Below, one piece after another: positions 25,961 to 34,826 of a DNA stretch of 64,000 nt (the stretch's first letter is position 1; every line of letters begins with the position of its first letter). A model generated the notes under the pieces. It had not been told where the DNA came from. It made no database searches and was given only the letters and a program-made list of their open reading frames with translations. The DNA is from JAAYXE01 sp964391195 (GTDB lineage: Bacteria > Chloroflexota > Anaerolineae > Anaerolineales > UBA4823): assembly GCA_964391195.1 (NCBI GenBank), contig CAYMLG010000024.1, positions 1-64,000 on the forward strand, in the 5' to 3' direction. The translations under genes and the position numbers were made by a program.

Positions 25961-28408
25961 TCAACGGACGCTGAACTCCACCACCTCGCTGCGCAGGGTG
26001 GAGCCGTCCGGGCGGACCAGCTCGACCCAGGCCTGGTGCCTGCCCTTGGTGAGCTGCCAGTAGGCTGAATAGGGGGCGGACTCCAGGCGGGCGAGGGGTT
26101 CACCGTCCACCCACAGGATCAATTCGCCTTCATCCAGTTGTCCGGCCGCCTCGACCCGGATGCGCTGCGCTTCGGGTGGCAGATTGCCGGCCAGGTAGTA
26201 GGTGCTGCCCTGGGCCGGGGAGAGCAAGCGCAGGTCGCCGGACGGGGTGGAGCTCAGGGCCAGGTCGCTGTACAGGCGCAAGCCCTGGGCGCGCGCCCAG
26301 GGCCGGGCTTCGGGGGGCAGGTCGAGCACGGTCTGCCACACCCGGCGCTCGGCCGGGGTCGTTGTGGAGGCCAGCAGCCCGCTGGCGGCGTCCAGTTCCA
26401 CTTCCCGGTAGAAGCTGTCCTGCACATGGGGCTCGGTGCCGGAGATGTACCACTCCAGCCGGCGGTAGGCGCAGGCCGGGGAGGGCAGCAGGCCCGAAAG
26501 GGCACAGATCTCCACCTGCTCCAGGCCGTCCGGGCGGCGGAAATCCCGCCTGGGGGCTCCGCTTAGGGCGGTGCGCATAAACTGGTGCCAGATGGGAGCC
26601 GCCCCGGTCAGCCCGGTGACCTCGCGCATCGGCGCGTAATTGGTGTTGCCCACCCAAACCCCCACCACCAGATCCGGCGTATAGCCGACGGTCCAGTTGT
26701 CGTGGAAATTGGTGGTGGTGCCGGTCTTGACTGCCGCCGGGCGGTCGAGCTTGAGCACGCTGTCCGCCCCGAAGCCCAGGATGCGCGCCCGGTCATCGCT
26801 GAGGATATCGCTGATCAGCCATGCGACGCGCTCATCCAGCGCCCGCACCCGGGCGGTCTGCGGCGGGCGGTACAGCACTTCTCCTCGCGGGTCGCTGATT
26901 TCGACCAGGATCTGCGGCTCGACCCGGTACCCACCGGCGGCGAAGGCCCCATAGGCCGCGGTCAGCTCCAGCAGGCGCACCTCCCCGCCGCCCAGGGCGA
27001 CCGACAGGTCGTACTGCTCCGGGTTGCGCAGGGTGGTGATCCCCAGGCGGACGGCCAGATCGAACAGCGCCTGGAGCCCGATGTGATCCATGGCTTTGAC
27101 CGCCGGGATATTGAGCGACGAACCCAGGGCGTCGCGCAGCAGCACCGGCCCGTGCTCCACCTGGTCGTAATTCTCGGGGGTGTAGGCTTTGCCCTCGTGG
27201 GTGACGAAATGGGTGCGCACGTCGAGGATGAGGGTGCCGGCCGTCCAGGGTTGGCTGCGGGCGGGGTCGAGGGCGGCGGCGTAGACCAGGGGCTTGAGCG
27301 CCGAACCCGGCTGGCGGGGGGCAAGGGCCATGTTCACCGCCCCGGCGTTGGCGCTGTCGAAGTAGTCCGGGCTGCCCACCAGGGCGCGGATAGCGCCGCT
27401 GGCCGGGTCCAGGGCGACCAGGGCGGCGTTGTTGACGTTATGCCCCAACCCGTCCTCGCTGCGCTGCAGGTCGGCGAGCTGGCGGCGGATCAGGCGCTCG
27501 GCGTGGCGCTGCCAGTCCAGGTCGAGGGTGGTGTGCACGATCAGCCCGCCGTGCTGGTAGATCTCTTCGGGCGTGAAGAGGCGATCGACCTCGGCCTGGA
27601 CCATCATCACAAAGTGGGGGGCTTCCATCGGGTAGGGCTCGCTGGCGAAGACCAGCTTCTCCCGCTCCGCCAGGCGGCGTCCTTCGGGGTCCAGGTAGCC
27701 CTGATCTTCCATCAGCTTGAGGACGACCTTCTGCCGGGCCATTGCGGCCTCGGGATCGGTAAAGGGGTTGTAGAGGGCCGGGGCCTGAGGCAGCCCGGCG
27801 ATCACGGCCGCTTCGGCCAGGTCGAGCTCGACCGCAGGTTTGCCAAAGAAAGTGCGGGCGGCGGCATCCACCCCGTAGGCCAGGCCGCCGTAGTAGGTCT
27901 GGTTCAGGTACAGGGCCAGGATCTCGTCTTTCGAGTAGCGGCGGGTCAGGCGCCAGGCGAGCAGCGCCTCGCGCAGCTTCCGCTGCAGGGTGCGCTCGCT
28001 GCGCTCTTCGGCCAGCAGCAGGTTGCGGGCCACCTGTTGGGTGAGGGTGCTGCCGCCGGCCAGGGTCTCGCCGCCGCGCAGGTTGATCCACAGGGCGCGC
28101 AGGATGCCCACCGGATCGACACCGGGGTTGATGTAAAAGCTGCGGTCTTCGGTGGCGATGGTCGCCTGCTGCAGGGCCAGGGGGATTTCTTCCAGCGGCA
28201 CAACCGTGTTTCGCCCTCCGCCGTATGGCAGGACCTCGTACAGCAGCCGGCCGCGGCGGTCGAGGATGCGCACGCTGGGGGGAGCCATGCGCGACTCGAT
28301 TTCCTCGGGCGAGGGCAGCCCCGAGGCGAGCCAGGCGTACCCGCCGATGGCAGCCGCAGCGGCCAGCAGGAGGAAGATGAGGCTGAGAGTGGGCAGCTTT
28401 TTTCTCAT
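25961..28408 (-). CDS. pbpC: Class A penicillin-binding protein, PBP1C-like
   Basis: An 815-residue bifunctional peptidoglycan synthase. The start at 28408 (MRKKLPTLS) gives an N-terminal membrane anchor (~6-30). The GT51 glycosyltransferase region has ATEDRSFY with catalytic Glu at ~87 and GGSTLTQQVARN. The transpeptidase region has GSALKP (S369, K372), SSLN and KTGTT (K561). The C-terminal ~90 residues (AQRIRVEAAG...LILWVDGEPLARL) are the beta-sandwich domain typical of PBP1C. In many bacteria pbpC neighbours a macroglobulin gene; here the macroglobulin is 8 kb away. The upstream frame to 28534 lacks a ribosome site. Confidence 0.93.
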   Translation of the reverse strand: MRKKLPTLSLIFLLLAAAAAIGGYAWLASGLPSPEEIESRMAPPSVRILDRRGRLLYEVLPYGGGRNTVVPLEEIPLALQQATIATEDRSFYINPGVDPVGILRALWINLRGGETLAGGSTLTQQVARNLLLAEERSERTLQRKLREALLAWRLTRRYSKDEILALYLNQTYYGGLAYGVDAAARTFFGKPAVELDLAEAAVIAGLPQAPALYNPFTDPEAAMARQKVVLKLMEDQGYLDPEGRRLAEREKLVFASEPYPMEAPHFVMMVQAEVDRLFTPEEIYQHGGLIVHTTLDLDWQRHAERLIRRQLADLQRSEDGLGHNVNNAALVALDPASGAIRALVGSPDYFDSANAGAVNMALAPRQPGSALKPLVYAAALDPARSQPWTAGTLILDVRTHFVTHEGKAYTPENYDQVEHGPVLLRDALGSSLNIPAVKAMDHIGLQALFDLAVRLGITTLRNPEQYDLSVALGGGEVRLLELTAAYGAFAAGGYRVEPQILVEISDPRGEVLYRPPQTARVRALDERVAWLISDILSDDRARILGFGADSVLKLDRPAAVKTGTTTNFHDNWTVGYTPDLVVGVWVGNTNYAPMREVTGLTGAAPIWHQFMRTALSGAPRRDFRRPDGLEQVEICALSGLLPSPACAYRRLEWYISGTEPHVQDSFYREVELDAASGLLASTTTPAERRVWQTVLDLPPEARPWARAQGLRLYSDLALSSTPSGDLRLLSPAQGSTYYLAGNLPPEAQRIRVEAAGQLDEGELILWVDGEPLARLESAPYSAYWQLTKGRHQAWVELVRPDGSTLRSEVVEFSVR

Positions 28409-29435
28409 GGTTCCCAATCCCCGGGTAGGGGGGCGATCCGGCGGCGAACGACAAATGAAGGCCGATTCTTCGATCGCGCGGGCGGAGGAGATGAGACGCC
28501 CGCTTTCTATATAGACGTTGGGATCAGTGCGCAAGTTTCAGCCAATTTGCACCCCGGCCCCACGCCCGTTCGCCTTAGGCAGGGCCATCCGGGCCGGGAT
28601 GCGCGACCCCGCAGGCGGAGTTCGCCCGGGAACGGTCCGTATTGATGAGGCATGAAGGCTCCAGACGAGATGCGCTGGCGAGAGTGACGATCTGCAGGCC
28701 GGGGGCAGGGGGTTGCCATGCGGGTTGCGGATAGCCAAACTCGTCCGTGATGATGGTCTGCGGTGATTGTATTCTGCGGGGAAAAATGCGTCAAGCGCAC
28801 CTGCGCGGCGCTTCGTCCCGGTCATGACTTTCTTATGAGTAGTGGGGCTGGGATTCAGCATCTGTTCCAACGAATTCGATATGTTTATGACCTCCCCTAT
28901 TCTGGTAGGGGCGGGTCTTTGATTCTAGCAATGGGAGCCCAACCGTAGACGGCGCCGGTAGAGCCAGCCCGTCTTGTTGAACCAATCAGACCCGCCCCCC
29001 ACTGCCAGCAAGCCCGCCGGCCTTCGGCCGGCCCGTCCCGCCATCCCAGGCTGAGCGTGGTACCGGTTGTGCGCCAGGCAGCCTGTCCTGGGTTGGGCGG
29101 GTTGGGGGTTGCGCGTGTGGGGCGGGTCTGGGTTTGCGGGTAAGCGGGGTCGGCCTGAGGATGGTGCGTCTTGGACTGGGGGCTCTCGCCTGAATCAAAG
29201 ACCCGCCCCTACGTGGATTGGGGTGGATCCGCCGAAACCGTGCTGTGCATGCTATTCGTGGACCGTTCACCCCTTAGGTGGGGGCGGGTTATGGGTTTAG
29301 CGTGCGGGGCGGGACTGGGTTTTCGAATAAGTTGGAACAGATGTGGGATTCAGGCGGGCTGTGCAGCCCGCCTGAATCCAAACCCCCATCCTGTAGAGTC
29401 TGGCTTGGGGAAGCCATACACCCCGGCTGCTTAAT
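28409..29435. repeat. ~1-kb non-coding region with dispersed repeats
   Basis: No gene is supported. From 28895 to about 29320 it contains several 'attctggtaggggcggg', 'gacccgccccc' and 'gcctgaatcaaagacccgcccc' words shared with 130-318. A fragment 'gcatgctattcgtggaccg' at ~29246 belongs to the family at 9.6 and 11.2 kb. A weak minus-strand promoter (tatata at 28508-28513, gcgcaa at 28529-28534) could serve pbpC. Confidence 0.6.
29346..29379. repeat. 34-bp palindrome with core gcgggct-gtgc-agcccgc
   Basis: Arms ggattcaggcgggct and agcccgcctgaatcc pair perfectly around gtgc. The core is identical to that of the longer palindrome at 55621-55676. Confidence 0.85.
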
Positions 29436-29464
29436 TTGACTATGGTTATCAGACGTGCTAGAAT
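29436..29464 (+). promoter_or_regulatory. Sigma-70-type promoter for the PRC-barrel gene
   Basis: TTGACT (29436-29441), a 17-bp spacer and TAGAAT (29459-29464). Transcription would begin near 29471, leaving an ~80-base leader. This supports the start at 29553 over earlier in-frame codons. Confidence 0.65.
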
Positions 29465-29552
29465 GAAATGTGGATTTCGAAACTTGAGGGAGGATGACAA
29501 TCAGTTTTGCAGTTTTATCAGTGGGGACATTTATTTCAACCGAGGTGGGAAA

Positions 29553-30320
29553 ATGTTGCGCAGTGTGAAAGAATTGGGGGAATACAAACTTCACGCTCCG
29601 GATGGTGAAATCGGCGAGGTGAATGATTTATATCTGGATTTGTGGGCCTGGCAGGTCCGCTACTTCGTCGTGGCAACCGGCGGCTGGTTGAGCGATCGCC
29701 GGCTGCTGCTGTCGCCATACGAGTTCGAAGAGATCGAACCTGACGAAAAAGTGATCCACGTGGCTTCCACACTGGAGAAGCTGGCCCAAAGCCCGCAGCT
29801 TCCCCCAAACGGATCTTTGTCCGCGGAGTACGAGCGCCAACTGCACGAGTACTATCGCTGGCCGTTTTATTGGGATGTGATCAATGACGACGCCCTGGGG
29901 GTCGGCAACCTGGCGCGAGTTCCCCTGGTGGAGCTGGCGGAAGAAATGGAAGCGGAGCAGCGGGAACCCGGAGGGACTGAAGCCAAAGAGCCGCGCTTGC
30001 GGAGCGTCCACCAGCTTCTAGGCTACGCCGTCCAGGCGCGCGAGGGGGCTTTCGGATCGGTGGATGACATGATCCTCGAAGATCAGACCTGGAACGTCGC
30101 GTACCTGGTGGTCGATACCGGCGGCTGGTTGAGGGGGCGCAAGGTGCTCATCTCTCCCAGTTGGATCGAAGACGTAGACTGGTCGGAGGGGGTCTTCGTG
30201 GCCGGCTTGAAGCAGGAGACCATCGCCAACAGCCCGGTCTACGATCCGGATGTCCCGCTCGACCGCGAGTATGAAACCCGCCTGCACCGGCATTACGGGC
30301 GGGATGAATACTGGTCATAA
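29553..30320 (+). CDS. Protein with two PRC-barrel domains
   Basis: A 255-residue soluble protein made of two similar halves. Each has a PRC-barrel core: KLHAPDGEIGEVNDLYLD...VRYFVVATGGWL and AVQAREGAFGSVDDMILE...VAYLVVDTGGWL. Each half ends in a short segment with the pattern YDPDVPLDREYETRLHRHYG. PRC-barrel proteins of this two-copy kind are common in environmental bacteria and are often stress associated, but no biochemical role is established. ATG 29553 follows GAGGTGG; the promoter overlaps the longer frame's start. It stands 69 bp upstream of the GAPDH gene and may be co-transcribed. Confidence 0.88.
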   Translation: MLRSVKELGEYKLHAPDGEIGEVNDLYLDLWAWQVRYFVVATGGWLSDRRLLLSPYEFEEIEPDEKVIHVASTLEKLAQSPQLPPNGSLSAEYERQLHEYYRWPFYWDVINDDALGVGNLARVPLVELAEEMEAEQREPGGTEAKEPRLRSVHQLLGYAVQAREGAFGSVDDMILEDQTWNVAYLVVDTGGWLRGRKVLISPSWIEDVDWSEGVFVAGLKQETIANSPVYDPDVPLDREYETRLHRHYGRDEYWS

Positions 30321-30389
30321 CGGCGGTTTGTCTCCACCGGCTTGTTGCGCAAGTAGATTGTAAGTTTTCAGAGACTGAGGAGGTAAACA

Positions 30390-31421
30390 ATGGCAAGAGT
30401 TGCGATCAATGGCCTGGGCCGCATCGGCCGGGCCGCCCTGAAAATTATCCTGGACACGGATGGGCTGGAGCTGGTCGGGGCGAACGATATCGTCCCGGCC
30501 GACAACCTGGCTTATCTGCTCAAGTACGACACGGTCTATGGGCGCTATCCGAAGACCGTGGAGCACGACGAGCAGCACCTGATCATCGACGGCAAATCGA
30601 TCCCGGTATATAGTCAGAAAGATCCGGCGCAGCTCCCGTGGGGAGACCTGAAGGTGGACGTTGTCCTGGAGTGCACGGGCGTCTTCACCAAGCGGGAAGA
30701 CCTGCAGAAGCACATCCAGGCGGGGGCGCGCTACGTGCTGCTCTCGGCGCCGACAAAAGAAGAAGGGGTGGACACGCTGGTTTATGGGGTGAACACGCCG
30801 AAAAATGAGACCCGGATTTTCTCCTGCGCCAGCTGCACCACCAACTGCATCACGCCGGTGATCGAAATTGTGGGCCGCCGGGTGGGGATCAAAAAGGCGA
30901 TTATGACCACCATCCACGCCTACACGGCTTCGCAGAAGATCGTGGATGCCCCGAGCAAGAAATTCCGCCGGGGTCGAGCGGGCGCGGCGAACTTCGTGCC
31001 GACGACGACCGGGGCCGCCGTGGCGACCACTAAAGCCCTGCCGGAATACGCCGGCAAGTTCGACGGGATCGCCATCCGGGCGCCGATCCCCGCCGGTTCG
31101 ATCGCCGACATCACCATCGTCACCTCAAGGCCGACCACGGTCGAGGAACTGAACGAGATCTTCCGGGAGGAATCGAACACAGACCGCTACCGCGGCATCG
31201 TAGCGGTGACCGATGATCCCATCGTCTCATCGGATATCATCCAGGATCCTCACGCCTCGATCATCGACCTGGAAATGACCCAGGTGGTGGATGGCGACCT
31301 GGTGAAGATCATGAGCTGGTACGACAACGAGTGGGGTTATACCAACCAACTGGTACGCCAGGCGCAGGATATCGCCCAGAAGATCGGCAAGGCAGAGAAA
31401 GTGCTTTCCGGGAGGAGCTGA
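30390..31421 (+). CDS. gap: Glyceraldehyde-3-phosphate dehydrogenase (type I)
   Basis: A 343-residue glycolytic NAD(P)-dependent dehydrogenase. It has the Rossmann N-terminus INGLGRIGRA, catalytic C149 in SCASCTTNC, the downstream conserved His in TTIHAYTASQ, and SWYDNEWGYTNQ near the C-terminus. The asparagine after VGAND (NAD-specificity position) suggests NAD rather than NADP preference. GAGGAGG lies eight bases before ATG 30390. It is followed closely by the trehalose phosphate genes, linking triose-phosphate flux with trehalose formation. Confidence 0.97.
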   Translation: MARVAINGLGRIGRAALKIILDTDGLELVGANDIVPADNLAYLLKYDTVYGRYPKTVEHDEQHLIIDGKSIPVYSQKDPAQLPWGDLKVDVVLECTGVFTKREDLQKHIQAGARYVLLSAPTKEEGVDTLVYGVNTPKNETRIFSCASCTTNCITPVIEIVGRRVGIKKAIMTTIHAYTASQKIVDAPSKKFRRGRAGAANFVPTTTGAAVATTKALPEYAGKFDGIAIRAPIPAGSIADITIVTSRPTTVEELNEIFREESNTDRYRGIVAVTDDPIVSSDIIQDPHASIIDLEMTQVVDGDLVKIMSWYDNEWGYTNQLVRQAQDIAQKIGKAEKVLSGRS

Positions 31422-31461
31422 GCCACAAGGTCTGTATTGGAGGCAATTGAAGGAGGCTGGC

Positions 31462-32994
31462 ATGGCTCAAATCCATTGGCCCGAGGAAGCCGCGTTTACC
31501 GCTGAAGCGGAATGCCGGCAGCTCGAGGCCCGGCTGCTCGCGGGTCGCACGCTGATCATCGCCGCCAACCGGGGTCCATTCACCCTGAGCCGGGATGAGA
31601 ACGGCGATGTGACTTATCAACGCGGCGGTGGCGGGCTGGTTACGGCGTTGACCGGCCTGGCGCGCGAGGTGGATGCGATCTGGATCGGGAGCGCGATGAC
31701 CGAGACCGACCGGGAATGGCGTTCGGGGAAAATCAACCTCGACGAGGGGGAAGGCGCCATCCGGGTGGAGTTCGTGATCCCCGATCCGGACGCCTACGAC
31801 AAATACTACAATATCATCGCCAATCCCCTGCTGTGGTTCTTGCAGCACTCCATGTGGGATTTCGTGCGCGCCCCCACCATCGACAAAGCCACCTGGGACG
31901 CCTGGGATAACGGCTACCGGACGGTGAACGAGCTGTTCGCCCGAGCTGTGGCCCGCCAGGTGCGAGAGAGCCGCCAGCCTCCCCTGGTGATGTTTCAGGA
32001 CTATCACCTGTATCTGGCGCCGCGCATGGTCCGCGAGCAGTTGGGCGAGCGCCAGGCTACCCTGACCCATTTCATCCACATCCCCTGGCCGGGCTCGGAG
32101 GACTGGGGGATGATGCCGCCCTCCATGCGCTTCGAGATCCTGGATGGGCTGTGCGCCCTGGACCTGCTCGGTTTCCAGACCCGGGAGGATGGCCTGAACT
32201 TCATCCGCACCTGTGAATCTCATTTGCCCGAGGCAGAAGTCAACTTCCGGGCCGGTTCGGTCCACTATCGCGGCCACACCACTTACGTCCGTGACTTCCC
32301 CATCTCGATTGATGTCGAGCTGCTGCGGGCGATGATCGACGATCCGGAGGTCGAGCAGAGCCGCGAGCTGTTCGAGAGCCGCTTCGGGCAATACCAGCTT
32401 ATCCTGCGGGTGGACCGCACCGAACCGAGTAAGAACATCGTGCGCGGGTTCCAGGCGCTGGAGGAGCTGCTCGAGCTGTATCCTGAACACCAGGGTAAGG
32501 TGCAGTTCCTGGCCCTGCTGGTGCCCTCGCGCATGGAAGTGGAGGAATATCAGAGTTATCTGGATGAGCTGATGGCGGCCGCCGGGAGGGTGAACGCCCG
32601 GTTCGGCGACGCCGAATGGGAACCGGTGCGGGTGATGGTGGGGGAGAGCTACCCGCGAGCCGTGGCGGCGATGCAGCTCTACGATGTGCTCCTGGTGAAC
32701 TCGATCGCCGATGGGATGAACCTGGTGGCGAAAGAAGGCCCCACGGTGAACCAGAAGGACGGGGTGGTGATCCTCTCTGAGCGCACCGGGGCGCGACAGC
32801 AGTTGGAACCCGGGGCGCTGGTCATCTCGCCCTGCGATGTGCATGCCACCGCCCAGGCCCTGCACCAGGCGCTGGTGATGCCAGAGGAGGAGCGCAGGCA
32901 GAAAGCCGCCTTTTTGCGCCAGGCCGTGGAGCGAGAGGATATCAACGCCTGGCTGTGCCGCCAGCTTGAGACCATCTCCGAGCTAAAGCTGTAG
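31462..32994 (+). CDS. otsA: Trehalose-6-phosphate synthase-like GT20 glycosyltransferase
   Basis: A 510-residue GT-B enzyme. ANRGPF and RGGGGLVTAL form the N-terminal acceptor loop, HIPWPGSEDW the central motif, VDRTEPSKNIVRGFQAL the nucleotide-sugar region, and DGMNLVAKEGP the C-terminal donor-binding motif. By family it transfers glucose from UDP/ADP-glucose to glucose-6-phosphate. Glucosylglycerol-phosphate synthase is the main alternative. ATG 31462 is preferred because AAGGAGG lies just upstream; the TTG at 31447 would overlap that site. It is 40 bp from otsB. Confidence 0.92.
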   Translation: MAQIHWPEEAAFTAEAECRQLEARLLAGRTLIIAANRGPFTLSRDENGDVTYQRGGGGLVTALTGLAREVDAIWIGSAMTETDREWRSGKINLDEGEGAIRVEFVIPDPDAYDKYYNIIANPLLWFLQHSMWDFVRAPTIDKATWDAWDNGYRTVNELFARAVARQVRESRQPPLVMFQDYHLYLAPRMVREQLGERQATLTHFIHIPWPGSEDWGMMPPSMRFEILDGLCALDLLGFQTREDGLNFIRTCESHLPEAEVNFRAGSVHYRGHTTYVRDFPISIDVELLRAMIDDPEVEQSRELFESRFGQYQLILRVDRTEPSKNIVRGFQALEELLELYPEHQGKVQFLALLVPSRMEVEEYQSYLDELMAAAGRVNARFGDAEWEPVRVMVGESYPRAVAAMQLYDVLLVNSIADGMNLVAKEGPTVNQKDGVVILSERTGARQQLEPGALVISPCDVHATAQALHQALVMPEEERRQKAAFLRQAVEREDINAWLCRQLETISELKL

Positions 32995-33033
32995 CTTAGT
33001 TGGAGCGGCCAGGCCTCAACCGGAGCGGATCCA

Positions 33034-33837
33034 ATGGTATCCGGACGAATCGAAGAGTTAACCGCTCGCCTGGCGCAGGCTGAGAGGATCCGCCTGTTCC
33101 TGGACTACGATGGGACGCTGGCCGAGTTCGCCCCCACCCCCGACGATATCCTGCCGGATGAGGAAGTGATCTCGCTGTTGAAAGGGCTGGCGGGGCACCA
33201 CAGGGTCTTGCTGGCGGTGGTGAGCGGGCGGCGGTTGAGCCATGTGCTGGACCTGCTGCCGGTGCCCGGTATCCTGCTAGCCGGGACTTATGGGGTGGAG
33301 ATGCGCCTGCCGGAAGGCGAGCGGGCCGAGCAGGTGAGCTACGACGAGGTACGCCCAACGCTGGAACGGATCAAGCCGCGTTGGGCGGCCCTGCTGGAAG
33401 GCAGGCAAGGGTTCTACCTGGAGGATAAGGGCTGGGCGCTCGGGATTCACGCCCGCCGGGCGGACGAGGCCGAGGCGGATGAAGTGCTCGACGCAGCAGC
33501 CGAAATCCTGGAAGAGTACCAGCCGCTGGCCAAGTTCCGCGTGTTGGGCGGGTACAAGTTCCTGGAGATCGGCCCCACCCTGGCGAACAAGGGGGAGACG
33601 ATCGCTTATCTGCTGGAACGCTACCCCTGGGAAGGGGCGGAGCTCGTCTACGCCGGGGACGATGATAAAGATGAGGAAGCGTTCGAGGTAATCAACCACC
33701 ACGGCGGGACCTCGGTGCTTGTGGCCCGCCAACCGCGGGAGACACACGCCGCCTATCGCCTGGAGAGCCCGCGCCAGATGCGGGACTGGCTCCACAGCCT
33801 GTTGAAAGCGCTCGAAGTGGCGGGCGAGCGGGGGTAA
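33034..33837 (+). CDS. otsB: Trehalose-6-phosphate phosphatase (HAD family)
   Basis: A 267-residue HAD phosphatase of the OtsB family. Motif I is FLDYDGTLAEF (nucleophile Asp at ~24), motif II VVSGR, motif III Lys in NKGETIAYLL, and motif IV YAGDDDKDEEAF. It removes phosphate from the product of the adjacent GT20 enzyme, giving trehalose (or glucosylglycerol if the synthase is of that type). The ribosome site is weak (CCGGAGCGG). It is the last gene of the gap-otsA-otsB run. Confidence 0.93.
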   Translation: MVSGRIEELTARLAQAERIRLFLDYDGTLAEFAPTPDDILPDEEVISLLKGLAGHHRVLLAVVSGRRLSHVLDLLPVPGILLAGTYGVEMRLPEGERAEQVSYDEVRPTLERIKPRWAALLEGRQGFYLEDKGWALGIHARRADEAEADEVLDAAAEILEEYQPLAKFRVLGGYKFLEIGPTLANKGETIAYLLERYPWEGAELVYAGDDDKDEEAFEVINHHGGTSVLVARQPRETHAAYRLESPRQMRDWLHSLLKALEVAGERG

Positions 33838-34133
33838 AGCAGGGGTCTATCCCTGCCATCCCGGCGACTTTGTGCAAGTTCTCACCGAAAGCTAATCCAA
33901 AATCTGCAAAACTTCTCTGTACTGTTCCCATCCTTCGCATTTAAACTTAGCGCATGACTGTTCTCGTGGAAGTTCTCACCGGAGGAGAGACTTACCGAGG
34001 GTGAGTATATGTGGGGGCAGGCAGCGGGCTACGCCACAGTAGCCCGCTGCCTGCCCCCATTTTGTCCCTGCAGATCGATAGCGAGCGATATTCAGCCACT
34101 CCTTGAGCGAGAGGAGATGGAAAGGAGGACGAG
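33838..34133. promoter_or_regulatory. Leader region of the heme operon
   Basis: A candidate promoter, TTGTGC (33870-33875), a 17-bp spacer and TAATCC (33893-33898), would give a ~230-base leader carrying a strong terminator (34012-34063). The 12-bp word aagttctcaccg occurs twice (33876, 33970). It could also hold only the otsB terminator. AAGGAGG lies directly before hemQ. Confidence 0.35.
34012..34063 (+). terminator. Strong intrinsic terminator upstream of hemQ
   Basis: A perfect 21-bp stem (tgggggcaggcagcgggctac with its complement), six-base loop gccaca, then TTTT. It lies 175 bp after otsB and 71 bp before hemQ. Confidence 0.85.
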
Positions 34134-34823
34134 ATGCCTGAACAGACACCGGTCACCCTGAACCATTACGCCTTCTTCCGGTTTACAGACGCCCACGCTG
34201 CCCTGGCCCCCGCCGGGCGAAAGCGGTTCCACCAGGAATGGCTCGACCAACTGCGCCAGGCGGCCGAGAAGCTGGACCTGTACCAGGTGTATCCGGCCCA
34301 GGCCGCGGCCGAGGTGATGGTGTGGAGCGCAGTGACCGCCGATGACCCCGCCGCGCCGGCCCGCTTCTTTCACCGCTTCACCTGCGCTACCGCCCCCTAC
34401 CGGCAGTTCGTCCGCCCGGTGGACATCCTGTGGGGGATGACCCGGCCCTCTCAATATACCAAAACCCGCTCCAGCCAGGAGATCGACCCTTTTTCTCCGC
34501 AGCGTAAACCCTACCTGGTGATGTACCCCTTCGTGAAGACGCCGGCCTGGTACCTGATGAGCCGCGAGGCCCGGCAAGGGATGATGAACGAGCACATCCG
34601 CATTGGGAAGCAGTACCCGGAGATCACCCAGCTTTTGCTGTACTCGTTCGGTTTGCAGGACCAGGAGTTCATCGTCGTGTACGAGACGGATGACCTGAGC
34701 CGGTTCTCCGAGCTGGTCCACGAGATGCGAGACAGCGAAGCGCGGCGGTTCACCGAACGGGACACCCCGCTGTACACCGCCCTGTATCACCCGGCCGCCG
34801 AAACGCTGGCCCTGTGGGAGTAG
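34134..34823 (+). CDS. hemQ: Coproheme decarboxylase HemQ/ChdC
   Basis: A 229-residue chlorite-dismutase-family protein that converts Fe-coproporphyrin III to heme b. YPFVK at ~131-135 matches the catalytic YPMNK-type segment (Tyr131 as the radical Tyr, Lys135 retained). MMNEHIRIG supplies the proximal heme His154. QLLLYSFGLQDQEFIVVYETDD and EMRDSEARR are family signatures. The chlorite-dismutase distal Arg region is replaced, as is usual for HemQ. AAGGAGG lies just upstream of ATG 34134. First gene of the heme operon, 3 bp from hemH, which supports the coproporphyrin-dependent branch. Confidence 0.96.
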   Translation: MPEQTPVTLNHYAFFRFTDAHAALAPAGRKRFHQEWLDQLRQAAEKLDLYQVYPAQAAAEVMVWSAVTADDPAAPARFFHRFTCATAPYRQFVRPVDILWGMTRPSQYTKTRSSQEIDPFSPQRKPYLVMYPFVKTPAWYLMSREARQGMMNEHIRIGKQYPEITQLLLYSFGLQDQEFIVVYETDDLSRFSELVHEMRDSEARRFTERDTPLYTALYHPAAETLALWE

Positions 34824-34826
34824 ACG

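Noticed and set aside
26585..28645. 686-residue plus-strand frame opposite the penicillin-binding protein
   Set aside because: Antisense shadow of a gene with GT51 and transpeptidase motifs.
33985..34063. T-box riboswitch before the heme operon
   Set aside because: Only a short agggtg word resembles the antiterminator; specifier-loop and the full consensus are not visible.
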